This document shows, in pieces, positions 53,120 through 62,397 of a stretch of DNA of 64,000 nt. How positions within the stretch are numbered: position 1 is the first letter of the stretch; the number at the start of each line of letters is the position of its first letter. The stretch covers positions 170,001-234,000 of the forward strand of contig CAUYUJ010003570.1 in the NCBI GenBank assembly GCA_963575745.1, in the 5' to 3' direction. Source of the stretch: Prorocentrum cordatum (taxonomy: Eukaryota; Sar; Dinophyceae; Prorocentrales; Prorocentraceae). The translations under genes were made by a program, and so were the position numbers. The notes under the pieces are model-generated. The model worked only from the letters and a program-made list of their open reading frames with translations. It was not told where the DNA came from and ran no database searches.

Positions 53120-54159
53120 ACCCAGCCCCCCGAGGGGCCCTCGGGAGTGCCCACTGCCTCAACCCCCCATTGCGACAACGAAGCCTGCGACACCGGAGGC
53201 AGCGAGAAGAACAGTCCCAGCTCCTCCCTCAGGCCGAGAGCGTAGAAGTAGTTGCGCACGTCAGCCTGGGCGCAGAAAAGCTTGGTGTTGAAGCTGCCGT
53301 CCTCCTTACGATCATCAGGTAGCTGTAGGCGACCGTGCGCCGCCGATGTCCCCATGGCCAGCGGCGGCGGGTCGCGAAAACGTCGATTTGGCACTCTAGC
53401 GTCCCGCGCTAGACGCTGCGCTCCACTCTTCTTGGCCACGAAAAAGGGAGCGACTAAATCCTTCGGGCGGTACGTGAAACCCAGCATGTTAGCCTTCACC
53501 AGGTCGCCGATGAAAGTGTGGTACGCCACTGGGTCACGCTTCAAAACTTCATCCATGTAGGGGGTGACGGGCGGCTCGCTATCCAGGACGCGGGACCACT
53601 CGTCAGGAGTCTTCATCATGGCTTGCTCGTAGTCCAGCACGTAGCTCCTCCCGATCCCGTCGAGCACCGACTCAACAGGAGGTATGACCGCACCCACTTC
53701 TGGGATGTCGACTCGGGATCTGACGTACCTTACCACGGGACTCGGTGCCTCGTCCGCGGTGTAGGACAGGCTGGAGGCCAGGAGCTCCTTCGCGGCTCCA
53801 CGGCGAGAAAAGTGAGTGTCAGACTTCGGGGCCATTCTGACCTCGTTCAAAATGGCGGCGGTAGCAAGCCGCTGAGCCGCCGTGATGGGCCCACGCTGCT
53901 CGCACGGAGGATGGAGAGCGTTGAGACCCGCAATGGCATCATTGGCACACTGCTCCGTCTGCCGCCTATGTGCCAGCCTTCGCCTCGTCGACGTAGACGC
54001 TGGCGCAGAAGTAGGCGGAGTCGGCTGAATGGAGGGCAGCGGGAACAGATCACGCTGGCGATCGTCCGCTGCACTCAGCCCAGGAGGGCGCCCCCTGTCA
54101 CTACCACAGGCCTTGTGCACGTCGCGGGCCGGCCAGCCCCCGCGACTGGGAGCCGTCAT
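53066..54159 (-). pseudogene. YR-1 ORF3 start: RT N-terminal half
   Basis: Frame 54159-53002. The ATG overlaps the stop of ORF2 as ATGA (54156-54159), so translation by termination-reinitiation is plausible. After a Pro/Ser-rich leader, helical ANDAIAGLNALHPPCEQRG precedes RT motifs: DLVAPFFVAKKSGAQRLARD (fingers), FCAQADVRNYFYALGL (first catalytic Asp) and RVVPMGWSWAF. At about 53,075 the phase is lost in a run of five T (AAAAA on the plus strand). One extra T would carry the sense into the next frame (WLGQRANAHV), so this may be a mutation or a homopolymer base-calling error. Confidence 0.85.
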
Positions 54160-55379
54160 GATCCCTGCCCGCCAGTACCGCTGGCGTCGGTCCTGTAGCC
54201 CCCCTTGCCGCGGCGCAGCTTCTGCTCCTCCTTCGCCTTGCGAGCCTCTTTGAAAATCGCTGCCCTGTCGCGCATGCCCGCGGCCACGTGGCGCTGCAGG
54301 TCGGGCGCGACGGCGGCGCCCTGGCGATGCGCGGCCCAGCCCATGAACTCATCGGCCGCGGAGTAGTCTGGGTTCGAGGGCGAGGCGGAGTGAGCATCCT
54401 CGATGACCTGGATCCTGCGCACGACGAGCTCGGCGCTCTGGAGCGCAGGGGCGCTGAGCTGGTCCACAGTCACGATTGCCTCCAGCACATGGCACAGCAC
54501 CTCGTGTTCGTGAACTGAACGATCTCCATCAGGGATGCGAGCCGACCTCAGCCAGTTCGAGTGGTGAGTGACTGGCGTGAGCCCGGCATCCCGATACGAC
54601 CTCAGCACCCAATCCGTAGTGCGAGGGCCCTGCAGCATGATGCCTCCCTCAGGCTCATCCACGATCTGCATGTCCACGGCCTCGCTGTCAGGGCGACGGC
54701 GCGCCCCCTGCTGGTTGAAACGCACAGGCAGCACGCGCAGGTCGTCCACGACGAAGGCATCCACGTCGGCTAGGGCCACCTGGCGCGCTCCGACGAAGCC
54801 CCCTCCATGAGGCACCAGCGCCAGCTCCCCGTGTACGACGGCACCCTGAGGGAGAGGATCAGGCATCTGCTCGCCGCGCCGCATCCCCTGGAAGTCCTCA
54901 ATAGCCAGCCAAACTGTGCCAGCCACTGCGGGGGCGGCCGCGGCCCCAGCGCGGGGGACCCCTCCCACCACGCCAGCGCCTCGAGGCACGATGGCCCCCT
55001 GCGGTGCGGCCGCCGCGGGGGGAGCCGCCACGGGCGCCGCTGCGGCGGCAGGAACAGCGGCAGCAGGCGGCGCCACCCCCCCGATCAGGAGCGAGCCCTC
55101 GCGGATCAGCTGCTGGACCTCGGCCGCCGTTGGCACCTGGCGGAAGCGGTAGACGTGGGCGGGGTTGACCCCAGGGGGGGTGGCGCCCTGCGCTCCCGAC
55201 CACCGCACATCTCTGAGGTCGTCGGACGTCGTGTACTCGGCGTAGTGGTCCCCGTCTGGCGAGAACGTGCTGACAAGACCTGGATCCCCGATCGAGACCC
55301 CTGTCACGAGCCTCTCATGATACACCGGCGCTCCAGGCAGGTCATACTGGAAGAGCACGTAGTCACCTACTCTCGCCAT
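54156..55379 (-). CDS. YR-1 ORF2: Gag-like protein
   Basis: 407 residues, intact. It starts MARVGDYVLFQYDLPGAPVY and is Ala/Pro-rich at about residues 100-150. A conserved C-terminal half shared with YR-2 follows (DLRVLPVRF, DWVLRSYRDAGLTPV, HHSNWLRSARIP, DQLSAPALQSAELVVRRIQV). It ends in a Lys/Arg-rich tail (KARKAKEEQKLRRGKGG) suited to nucleic-acid binding. No known Gag fold is recognised by eye; the position before RT and conservation between two elements support the Gag role. The start overlaps ORF1's end by 17 bp; its stop overlaps ORF3's start by 4 bp. Confidence 0.7.
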   Translation of the reverse strand: MARVGDYVLFQYDLPGAPVYHERLVTGVSIGDPGLVSTFSPDGDHYAEYTTSDDLRDVRWSGAQGATPPGVNPAHVYRFRQVPTAAEVQQLIREGSLLIGGVAPPAAAVPAAAAAPVAAPPAAAAPQGAIVPRGAGVVGGVPRAGAAAAPAVAGTVWLAIEDFQGMRRGEQMPDPLPQGAVVHGELALVPHGGGFVGARQVALADVDAFVVDDLRVLPVRFNQQGARRRPDSEAVDMQIVDEPEGGIMLQGPRTTDWVLRSYRDAGLTPVTHHSNWLRSARIPDGDRSVHEHEVLCHVLEAIVTVDQLSAPALQSAELVVRRIQVIEDAHSASPSNPDYSAADEFMGWAAHRQGAAVAPDLQRHVAAGMRDRAAIFKEARKAKEEQKLRRGKGGYRTDASGTGGQGS

Positions 55380-55788
55380 TGCGCCTCCTGATCAGCTGCA
55401 GCTGCTCTCGCGCTCGATCTCCGACCCCTGTCGCCTCGGCGTCGACGCGGCCGCCCCGCCGCCAGAGTGCGCCGCCCAGCCCGAGCCCCGCAGAGGCTCC
55501 TGCCAGGTATCCCCAGCAGGCCGAGGGGATGTCGAGCCCGTCAGGGACGAGCTCCGCTCCTGCAGGCGGGCAGGAGAGATCCACCAGCGGCACGGGACAC
55601 GCTGGGGTCGGGCAGGCCAGCGCTGGGCAGACCTGGACGGGGCAAGAGACGTTCGCGGGCGGGCACGCCAGCGAGACCGCGGGGCACTGGGGCACCGCCG
55701 AGATCAGGGACTGGCGCAGCGCCAGCAGCTCGAGAGCACGGATCCCTGCAGACTGGAAGGTCTCGATGAGGGCGGACTGCGCCCCCAT
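55363..55788 (-). CDS. YR-1 ORF1: small Cys/Pro-rich putative membrane protein
   Basis: 141 residues from the first ATG (55786-55788), 12 bp inside repeat A1. A helical N-terminus (SALIETFQSAGIRALELLAL) is followed by a Cys/Pro-rich segment with regularly spaced Cys (CPAVSLACP, VSCPVQVCPALACPTPACPV, LSCPPAG). Then comes a likely membrane helix (ACWGYLAGASAGLGLGGALW) and a basic tail. The frame is open upstream through A1 but has no ATG there until the flanking microsatellite. No family recognised. Its stop overlaps the ORF2 start, as in compact retroelements. Confidence 0.5.
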   Translation of the reverse strand: MGAQSALIETFQSAGIRALELLALRQSLISAVPQCPAVSLACPPANVSCPVQVCPALACPTPACPVPLVDLSCPPAGAELVPDGLDIPSACWGYLAGASAGLGLGGALWRRGGRVDAEATGVGDRAREQLQLIRRRNGESR

Positions 55789-55800
55789 CAGGGAAACCAC

Positions 55801-55880
55801 TCCTGGAAAAAACTTGAGCACAAGTACAACATACGGCACTGAACGCAGCAAGAGATCATTAATGTGCAAGCACAACGCAT
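55801..55880 (-). repeat. YR-1 terminal repeat A1 (80 bp)
   Basis: Outer right end of YR-1; identical by eye to A2 (49683-49762). Any promoter of the element should lie here or just outside. Confidence 0.95.
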
Positions 55881-56426
55881 ATGTATATACATGTATCTGC
55901 ATCCAAATATATAATTGCACACGAACATTTAAGTACATGCTTATGTCTATGTCTACGTCTATGACTACGTAAACATGCATGTGAATGTGTGTACGTGTAT
56001 GTCTACATAGGTGTATGTGTATGGGTATATGTATCGTTCGTATGAACATTCAAATGGCTATGTGTATAACTATGCACATACGTATGGATGCATGCGCATA
56101 TTTGTTCATATGTATATGTATGTGTGCATGCATATGTTTAGGTATATATAGAGGTGCTTTTTAACATTTCCATTTGTATATATATATAGGTGCATGTATA
56201 TGATTATGCATACGTACGTGCATATGTACATACATGAATCTATGACTACAGGCGTTGTGTAGGTGTATGTGCGTATGCATGTACGCATGTCTGCATATGC
56301 GTGTGCCAACATGTATGTATATTTGTTTGTTTGTATGTATACATGTATGTATGTGTGTATGTGTGCTCGTATGTACGTGTGTATGCATGTATGTATGTAT
56401 GTATGTATGTATGTGTGTGTATGTAG

Positions 56427-56464
<38 letters not shown>

Positions 56465-56520
56465 TGTTTGTATACATATATACACATGTATGTATGTATT
56501 CACATCCGCTACCGTGCCGC
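55881..56520. repeat. TATG/TA microsatellite field
   Basis: About 640 bases of atgtatgta, tacatgtat, tgtgtatg and (TA)n (56430-56462). Cys/Tyr/Val-rich or His/Ile/Tyr-rich frames over it are artefacts. Confidence 0.95.
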
Positions 56521-57235
56521 TGGGCACGGAGTGGGCGTGTCCTCAGGTCATTCGCCTAATCCCTTAAGCATCATCCATCACCCCTGAGGAGTCAAAGGGG
56601 ATCGGACCTCAAATTCAAATGTGGCGGGGCTTGTCGAGTTTTGTCGCTTGACTTTTTCGGAACCAAGGGGGCCCCAAGACGGGCCGAGCGGGCCCCAATA
56701 GGCCCCAAAACGAGAGCCCCTAATCGCCGAACGACCGCTCCAAAACGCGCAAGATTGCCCCCCCAAAGGCCCAAGAGGCCAAAATCATGATTTCCTTACG
56801 TTTTCGAACGATTTGGCGTTCCCGCCGGCTTCCCGACGCTCCAAGACAGTACACGAGGCCCCCAGGATCGCTCGAAGACGGCCCCAGAGGCCCTCATGCC
56901 GACACGGCCCAAAATGGCCCCAAGAGGCGCCCACGACGGCCCAAGAGGGCCCAACGACGGCCTCTAGAGGGGGCCCAGATGGGGAACCCGAGCGGACCTT
57001 TCGAGCCCTCTGCCCCGAGGGGCCCCCAGGAGGCCCCAAGAAACCCCCAAGAGGCCCCCAAGACCCAAGAGGTGCCCAAGATCCCCCAAGAGGCCCCCAA
57101 GAGGCTCCCAAGAGGCCACCAAACTGCTCCCAGGAGGCCCCCGAGAGCGCTCCGAAGAGACCCGAAGAAACATCCCTGAAAACCCTGACCCGCAACCCAG
57201 GCACGGTGGCGGGATGGACCGAAATCATTTGCTTG
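56521..57235. repeat. Dispersed ccccaag repeat with its conserved terminus
   Basis: 56640-57110 is a dense array of ggccccaagacggcc motifs. 57120-57222 matches the termini at 9690-9770 and 11235-11320 (cccccgagagcgctccga, accctgacccgcaaccc, ggtggcggg). Confidence 0.7.
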
Positions 57236-57302
57236 TATATATCTCTCTCTCTTTCTCGTTCTCTCGTTCTCTCTCTCTCTCTCTCTTTCTCTCTGTTCTC
57301 TC

Positions 57303-57334
<32 letters not shown>

Positions 57335-57560
57335 GCGGGTATCAACGTCATCGTCGATGTCGTCGCCCTCGTCAAAATTCTGCTCGCGCGCTTCCTCATC
57401 GCACTCACCAACACAATCGTCAACATCATCGCCAGCTTTAACGTTGCCACCGTCATTGTCAAAGCCATCAACATCAACATCATCACCACTGCTGTCGTCG
57501 GAATCGGCACCACCTTCGTCATGAACACATCATCGCCTTCGTCATCGATGTTGTCGCCGC
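57236..57560. repeat. (CT)n tract and (GTCATC)n-like tract
   Basis: 57240-57335 is ctctct with few interruptions. 57338-57560 is a degenerate catcgtcatcatc repeat. Confidence 0.9.
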
Positions 57561-58052
57561 CCAGGTGGGTTTTGCGAACAATCTGCGGCTGTGTGGGTGG
57601 GATGCTTGCGCAGACATTGGATGTGGCAACGCGCATATGCGGTCTAAGTTTCTGAATTCAATTGCATTGCGCAGATTTATAAACACATCGCACATCGAGA
57701 ATACAATGACCCACTGCTTGCGGTCCGCGCAAACAAACATTTATCACTGAATACGCCTGGCCTCCCTTTCTGCCCCGATAGCTGGCCCACTATACCAATC
57801 AGGAAAGAAAACCAAGTCAACAAATTTCCTCTCAATATGGCCGTGTTGTAGTCAACATGTGGCAGAATGGGTGGCAGGAGTGGATAAGGCGACATTGCGC
57901 GCTAACGAGGTCTCGTTATCGCCCAAGTTCCGCTCAGATTGTGCGGTTCCGTCCAAGCGCAGCGCAAGATTGTAGTTTGACAAAAAATTGGCAACGGGAC
58001 GGCACCCGAGAGAGCAAAACGACGCATTCGAACAAGAGCTGGGTATGCTTCG

Positions 58053-58058
<6 letters not shown>
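57561..58058. other. Unassigned stretch
   Basis: Mixed sequence of about 500 bases; no gene or repeat recognised. Confidence 0.5.

Positions 58059-58089
<31 letters not shown>
58059..58089. repeat. (AT)n microsatellite
   Basis: 31 bases of at, immediately followed by the left end of YR-2. Confidence 0.95.
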
Positions 58090-58090
<1 letters not shown>

Positions 58091-58270
58091 GTTCACCAGC
58101 TCAACGGCGGTGAAGCGCGGAGCGCTCAGATCTAGACAAAGAGGAGCAGTGCCAACATGCTGATCATCTCACTTATTCTCTGGCCGACCTCGACAAGGCT
58201 CCGAGACACAAGAAGTAGCAACTCGTGCTCAAGAAACAAGGTGTCGTGCCGGCACCACAGCGCTCTCCCA
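58091..58270 (-). repeat. YR-2 terminal repeat B2 (180 bp)
   Basis: gttcaccagctcaacggcgg ... cgctctccca. Imperfect copy of 58399-58578. Confidence 0.92.
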
Positions 58271-58398
58271 AATAATAGAGTACAAGGGACGGAGGGCGGG
58301 GGACCAAAAGAAACTGCAAGAGCGGCCAATGATCCCCCTCGGACAATTGGCCTGAGACCGCCTCGCCGCATCTAAACAAAACAGTCGAAGACAAAAAT
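58271..58398 (-). repeat. YR-2 inter-repeat segment, expected to be A2
   Basis: 128 bp between the two B copies. In YR-1 this place is held by A2, so a matching copy is predicted at the element's far end outside the window. Confidence 0.5.
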
Positions 58399-58578
58399 GT
58401 TCAACAGCTCAGCGGCGGTGAGGCGCGGAGCGCTCGGATCTAGACAAAGAGGAGCAGTGCCAACATGCTGATCATCTCACTTATTCTCTGGCCGACCTCG
58501 ACGAGGCTCCGAGACACAGTAAGTAGCAACTCATGCTCAGGAAACAAGCTGTCGTGCCGGCACCACCGCGCTCTCCCA
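58399..58578 (-). repeat. YR-2 internal repeat B1 (180 bp)
   Basis: gttcaacagctcagcggcgg ... cgctctccca. It sits 22 bp downstream of the recombinase stop codon (58601-58603). Confidence 0.92.
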
Positions 58579-58600
58579 TAACTCCCATATCCAATGGACT

Positions 58601-59680
58601 TCAGGGTGGGCGGGCTGGGCACTGCGATTCCATCGCACGGATGTTCTGAAGGATGCGTGGGAAGCGCGAATGAAGCCACTGCAAGCTGGCGTCGCCATCA
58701 ATACCTGTGATCGACTTCAGGCGCTCGAGCTGCTTGAGAAGCCTACCCTTTTCCTCGTGCCGCTTGCAGCTCGCCAGACTTCTCCGCCGGCCTCTCTTTT
58801 GAATCTGCGCCATCGGGAGGTCGTCCAGGCCATCGGCGGAAGCGCCTCCGCGCCGCAGGCAGCCCGGGGTGAGCTGGAGGCCGCCGAGCTTCAGCTCCTC
58901 CACGCCCCGTCGGAAGATGCGCTCGTACCCCGCGAGCGTCGGGCCAGCGAACGCAAGCTCTCCGACGGCGGTCGCCCGATGGAGAACGGAGAGCACCTTC
59001 GACAGGAGCGGCCGCCTGACCTCGGAGGTCTCGCCGAAGAAGATCGCGTCGTCGAAGTCGCCGCTCTTGGTCGGCCGACCCTCCTCCTCCGGGCAGATCA
59101 TCGCCGCCCAGCAGCGGCGCCCGCCTCGAGCGCCTTGTGGCTGGATGAGCTGGCCCCGCCCCAGTCCGAGGCCTTCCGAGGCCCGCAGGTCGCCGTCGAA
59201 AAGCACTAGCGTCAGCGCCGCCGCGTTCACCATCACTAGGCTGCGCTGCTCGCCCATCCAGCGGGCCAGTGCCAAGGCCGCCTCCCAGGGGCAGCCATCC
59301 CGCGACCTGATCTGCGAGGCTTTGCGGAAGCCTCGCAGGGCGCGCCGGGTCCGAGGGAAGTGCGGCGACTTCGCCCAGACCTCGTCGATGTGGAACATCA
59401 GCGCGTGGATGGCGTTGTTGGCGCGGGACGAGGACTCCCCGTCGAAATAGAGCTTGTCGAGGTAGCTCTCGAGAGCCATGTCGCGCGCCTCGGGAGTCGC
59501 GGTCGCCAGGTGCTGCGACTTCCACCCCGCCGTCAAGTCGTCGCGCTCGCGCTGGTAGACGCGCAGGGTCGCTGGCCCCGCGGATCTCTGCTTCAAGTAG
59601 CCCTCCTGCCCGGGCGCGGCGACGACCTGCTTGGCGACCGCCCGTCGGCGTGAACTCCGACGTTGCCGAGCGCTGGAGGG
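58601..59680 (-). pseudogene. YR-2 tyrosine recombinase, catalytic Tyr lost
   Basis: Within the frame 59956-58601. An N-terminal helical domain (LRVYQRERDDLTAGWKS) is followed by the catalytic domain. The first Arg is in VLFDGDLRASEGLGL. The block LTPGCLRRGGASADGL has Arg where the family has His after LR. QKRGRRRSLASCKRHEEKG has His at the place of the nucleophilic Tyr and Arg for the usual Trp. With two key positions replaced, strand transfer by this copy is not expected. The frame itself is intact over 350 residues and lies last before the terminal repeats, unlike in YR-1. Confidence 0.8.
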
Positions 59681-59989
59681 TGGGCGGCTGTCGACGCCGT
59701 CCTGCGCCAGAAGTCCCAGCGGAGGCATCCCGCCGCCTGGAAGGCTCGCCTGGCTTGCCAGTCGCCCGGCCCAGCGAGCGGAGGGCGAAGCGCCGCCGAT
59801 CCGCGCTGTCACCGCAGAGCTGGTGGCCGGCAGCGTGCCCCCATCCAGTAGCAAACCGCCGTGGACAGGTGGGGGCCGCGAGCGGCTTCGGCCGCGTGAC
59901 CCGCGCGGCGGCGGCCAGCTCGCGCACCCAGCGGGGGTCGAGCAACGGCTCGCCATCCCGCCGAGGCGCGGTCCGACCCAGGGCCCTCT

Positions 59990-60630
59990 TGAGCCCCTCC
60001 GCGGCGACCCGACACAGACCTGGGGGATAAGCTGCTGACGGGGAAGTCCTCCATTTCCAGACGTACTTGCCGGCCCCGTCCAGGACCGTCACTTTGCCTT
60101 CGAGGAGCTCGTGGGGGAATAGGCACATGCACTTTCTCTCAATGATCTTCAGCTCAGGGAAGTTTGTGAAGAAGACGGTGGGCTTCTTGTATGGGGGGGC
60201 CCGTGGCGGAAACAGTGGTACCCGATGGACTCGCACTTCATGTGGTTGAACATACTGACCTGACCAGGGGCTGGTACTTTAGGAGCCTCGAGGACGCCGG
60301 GTTTTCAAGCGATACAGGCACCCCAGACTTGTGGCACGCCTTGAGAACCTTTACGGTGAAGTCAGCACACCCTAGACCCGCCCGAGAGCCCTCCGAGTCC
60401 CTGGGCCCCGTGTTGTTTGCGACGCTCCAGCGTGTACAAGGAGGAGCAAGGTGGACGTGACTAACATGCCCTCGAACAATCCACTGTATGATCTTTTGCT
60501 GTACACTCACATCGAGAACGTTGAACTGCGGCCCCGCTGACGCGTCCACTGGGCACAGGATACGCAGCCCACTCGCCAAGCGCGCGCCAGAGAGCCTCGA
60601 GCACCCGCTGAAGACCTCCAGCACGCCAGC
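59990..60630 (-). pseudogene. YR-2 methyltransferase-like domain
   Basis: The first half is the C-terminus of the frame 62382-60238: VLEVFSGCSRLSGARLASG (SAM-fold start), VHLAPPCTRWSVANN (the PPC catalytic loop of C5-cytosine methyltransferases, intact here) and PVSLENPASSRLL (ENV-type block). The second half is spread over two other frames: SMFNHMKCESIGYHCF near 60,225, then YKKPTVFFTNFPELKI and AAYPPGLCRVAAEG in the frame starting at 60236. It lies between RNase H and recombinase. Of the three such domains in the window this keeps the best catalytic loop but is broken by shifts. Confidence 0.7.
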
Positions 60631-62382
60631 GCGGCCGCGGCTGCTCCGAGCCGCGGGGCCACCGCTGGGAGGCGCTGCGCTGCGGAGCCGACCCAGGCGC
60701 GCCGCGAGGCGACCGCCGCGCAGCGCCTCGCCTGGTGCCAGCAGCCCCCGCTCCGCCAGCCGCGAGTCCGAGTCAGTGGGGTTGCGAGCCGTCTCCACGT
60801 AGCGTCGCACCCGCTTCACCTCGGCCCCAGGCTGGACGGCGGCGGCCAGCCGGTAGATCACGTTCAGGGCGGGGCTGCGCGCCCAACCCCGCTCCGTGGC
60901 CAAGACCTCCGAAGGATTATCGCCGAGGGGCAAGACCGCGCCGCCATGGCTCGCGGGGCCCCGAACAGCATGGTGCAGCCCTGTCAGTGCGATCCTCGCC
61001 TCCTTCATGTGGATCGCCTCACGCCTCTGCCGGGCGCCCGCCAGCAGCCGTCGCCAGCGGCCCGCAGCCGCCATGCTGTCGGGCAGCGCGGGAAGGATGC
61101 CAGTCGCGCGGGGGCGCGGGAGCCCGGCCTCGACCGCCTTCGTCGCCTCGACGGGCGCCAGGTTGCTCGCCCGAGCCGCGCGGCGGGCAGGGCGGTCGCC
61201 AGCGTTCGCGCCAGGCCAGCCGCTGTCCTCCACTTCTAGGTCGGCGCTTAGCTCGCAGAAGTCGGCAGCAAGCCCGGATTGAGCACCAGCGAGACCTGGC
61301 CCCTCCTCCTCCTCGGCGTCGGCGAAACGCCGGCGCTCCCGCCGCCGGCAGACGTCGCGCAGCTCGCGCCTCTCGAAGTCGCCCAAGTGGATCGCGTAGC
61401 CGCCCGTCGAGGCGTCCGCGCAGAAGGCCGTGGTGTAGTGGTGAGGTCGAAGCCGACTCCGGACAAGAATAAATAGGCGACGGCGCGTGACCAGCTCTCC
61501 TCGTACGCGACAGTCGAACCGACGGAAGCGCCCCAAGTTCTCAGAGCTGAGCACATGCAGCTTCGAGGGGGCGCCCAGGGCCGGCCGCGCCAGCATGAAG
61601 AAGTTCACCAGGTGCCCCAATACTATGCGCATCACTTCACCTGTGCAGCCGGCCCGTAACTCCAGTTGCCGCAGCGCATGCCACAGTCGCCAGAACAGCG
61701 ACCGCCGCTGTCGCCAGGGGAACTTAGCGCCCTGGAGCTCGAAGCCCACCATGTCCAGGTTCGGGTCGCACTCAGCGTTGCCCCGCAGGGTGAAACCACG
61801 CTCGCTCAGAACGGCGACCATGGACTCGTAGAAGATGCCGGCATCCTCGCGGTCGAAGGAGAGCAGGTTGCCGTTGTCTACGAAAGGCGCGGCGATGGGC
61901 TTACCTTTGGCCAGCCGGGGCGCAGGCCGCCCGTCACGCAGCAGCTGAGCCTCAGCTGGCGCCCAGTCGCAGCGCATCACGCGGACGAGCGACTCCACCA
62001 TCGCGTCGGTGAGCGCGGAGTGGCAGATTAACAGGGCCCACGTCCAGCCCATGGGCGCGCCGCAGAAGCAGGGCCACACAGCATCCGCCGCCGCGACCGG
62101 CAAGCGGGCGCCCTTCCCGTCGACGACGTCAAACACCTCGGAGATGCCTGCCTCCGCCGCGGTCATGCGGCAATCGAAGCCGAACCAGTCGCTCATCACC
62201 CTGAGGCACAGCTGGTAGAAACCGTCCTGGAGGTCGACCGCGGCCCCGCACAACTCCAGAGAAGAGGCCGATCCCGGTTCCAAAGCCTCGTCGCTGAGAT
62301 CCAGGGCGGACGCGGCGCCGGGCGTCGCCAGGTAGGAGTGCGGCGGTCGCCTGTGCCAGTGGTTGGGAACACGGGCGTCCAC
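60630..62382 (-). pseudogene. YR-2 reverse transcriptase and RNase H
   Basis: Frame 62382-60238 (714 codons). RT: VDLQDGFYQL (first Asp), CGAPMGWTWALL and APFVDNGNLLSF (catalytic F-V-D-N). The thumb region LRGNAECDPNLDMVGFELQG follows. RNase H: AFCADASTGGYAIHLGDF, HMKEARIALTGLHHAV and ARNPTDSDSRLAERG. The N-terminal fingers (FIGLFTVIKKDG) lie upstream in the same phase behind a TAG at 62398-62400. Confidence 0.85.
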
Positions 62383-62397
62383 GATGAGCCGCAGCCA

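Larger units (their letters stand above)
49472..55880 (-). mobile_element. YR-1: tyrosine-recombinase (PAT/DIRS-like) retrotransposon with split direct repeats
   Basis: 6.4 kb. On the minus strand: repeat A1 (55880-55801), small ORF1, Gag-like ORF2, RT/RNase H, tyrosine recombinase, methyltransferase-like domain, then B1 (49919-49761), A2 (49762-49683) and B2 (49630-49472). A1-ORFs-B1-A2-B2 is the split-repeat layout of PAT/Ngaro-type elements, which integrate by a recombinase and make no target duplication; none is seen. The repeats look identical between copies, pointing to a young insertion, yet the long ORF changes phase three times. Its right end lies in a TATG-rich microsatellite. Confidence 0.88.

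Noticed and set aside
56106-56587. Ile/Tyr/His-rich or Cys/Val/Tyr-rich ORFs
   Set aside because: Translations of TATG and TA microsatellites on the two strands.
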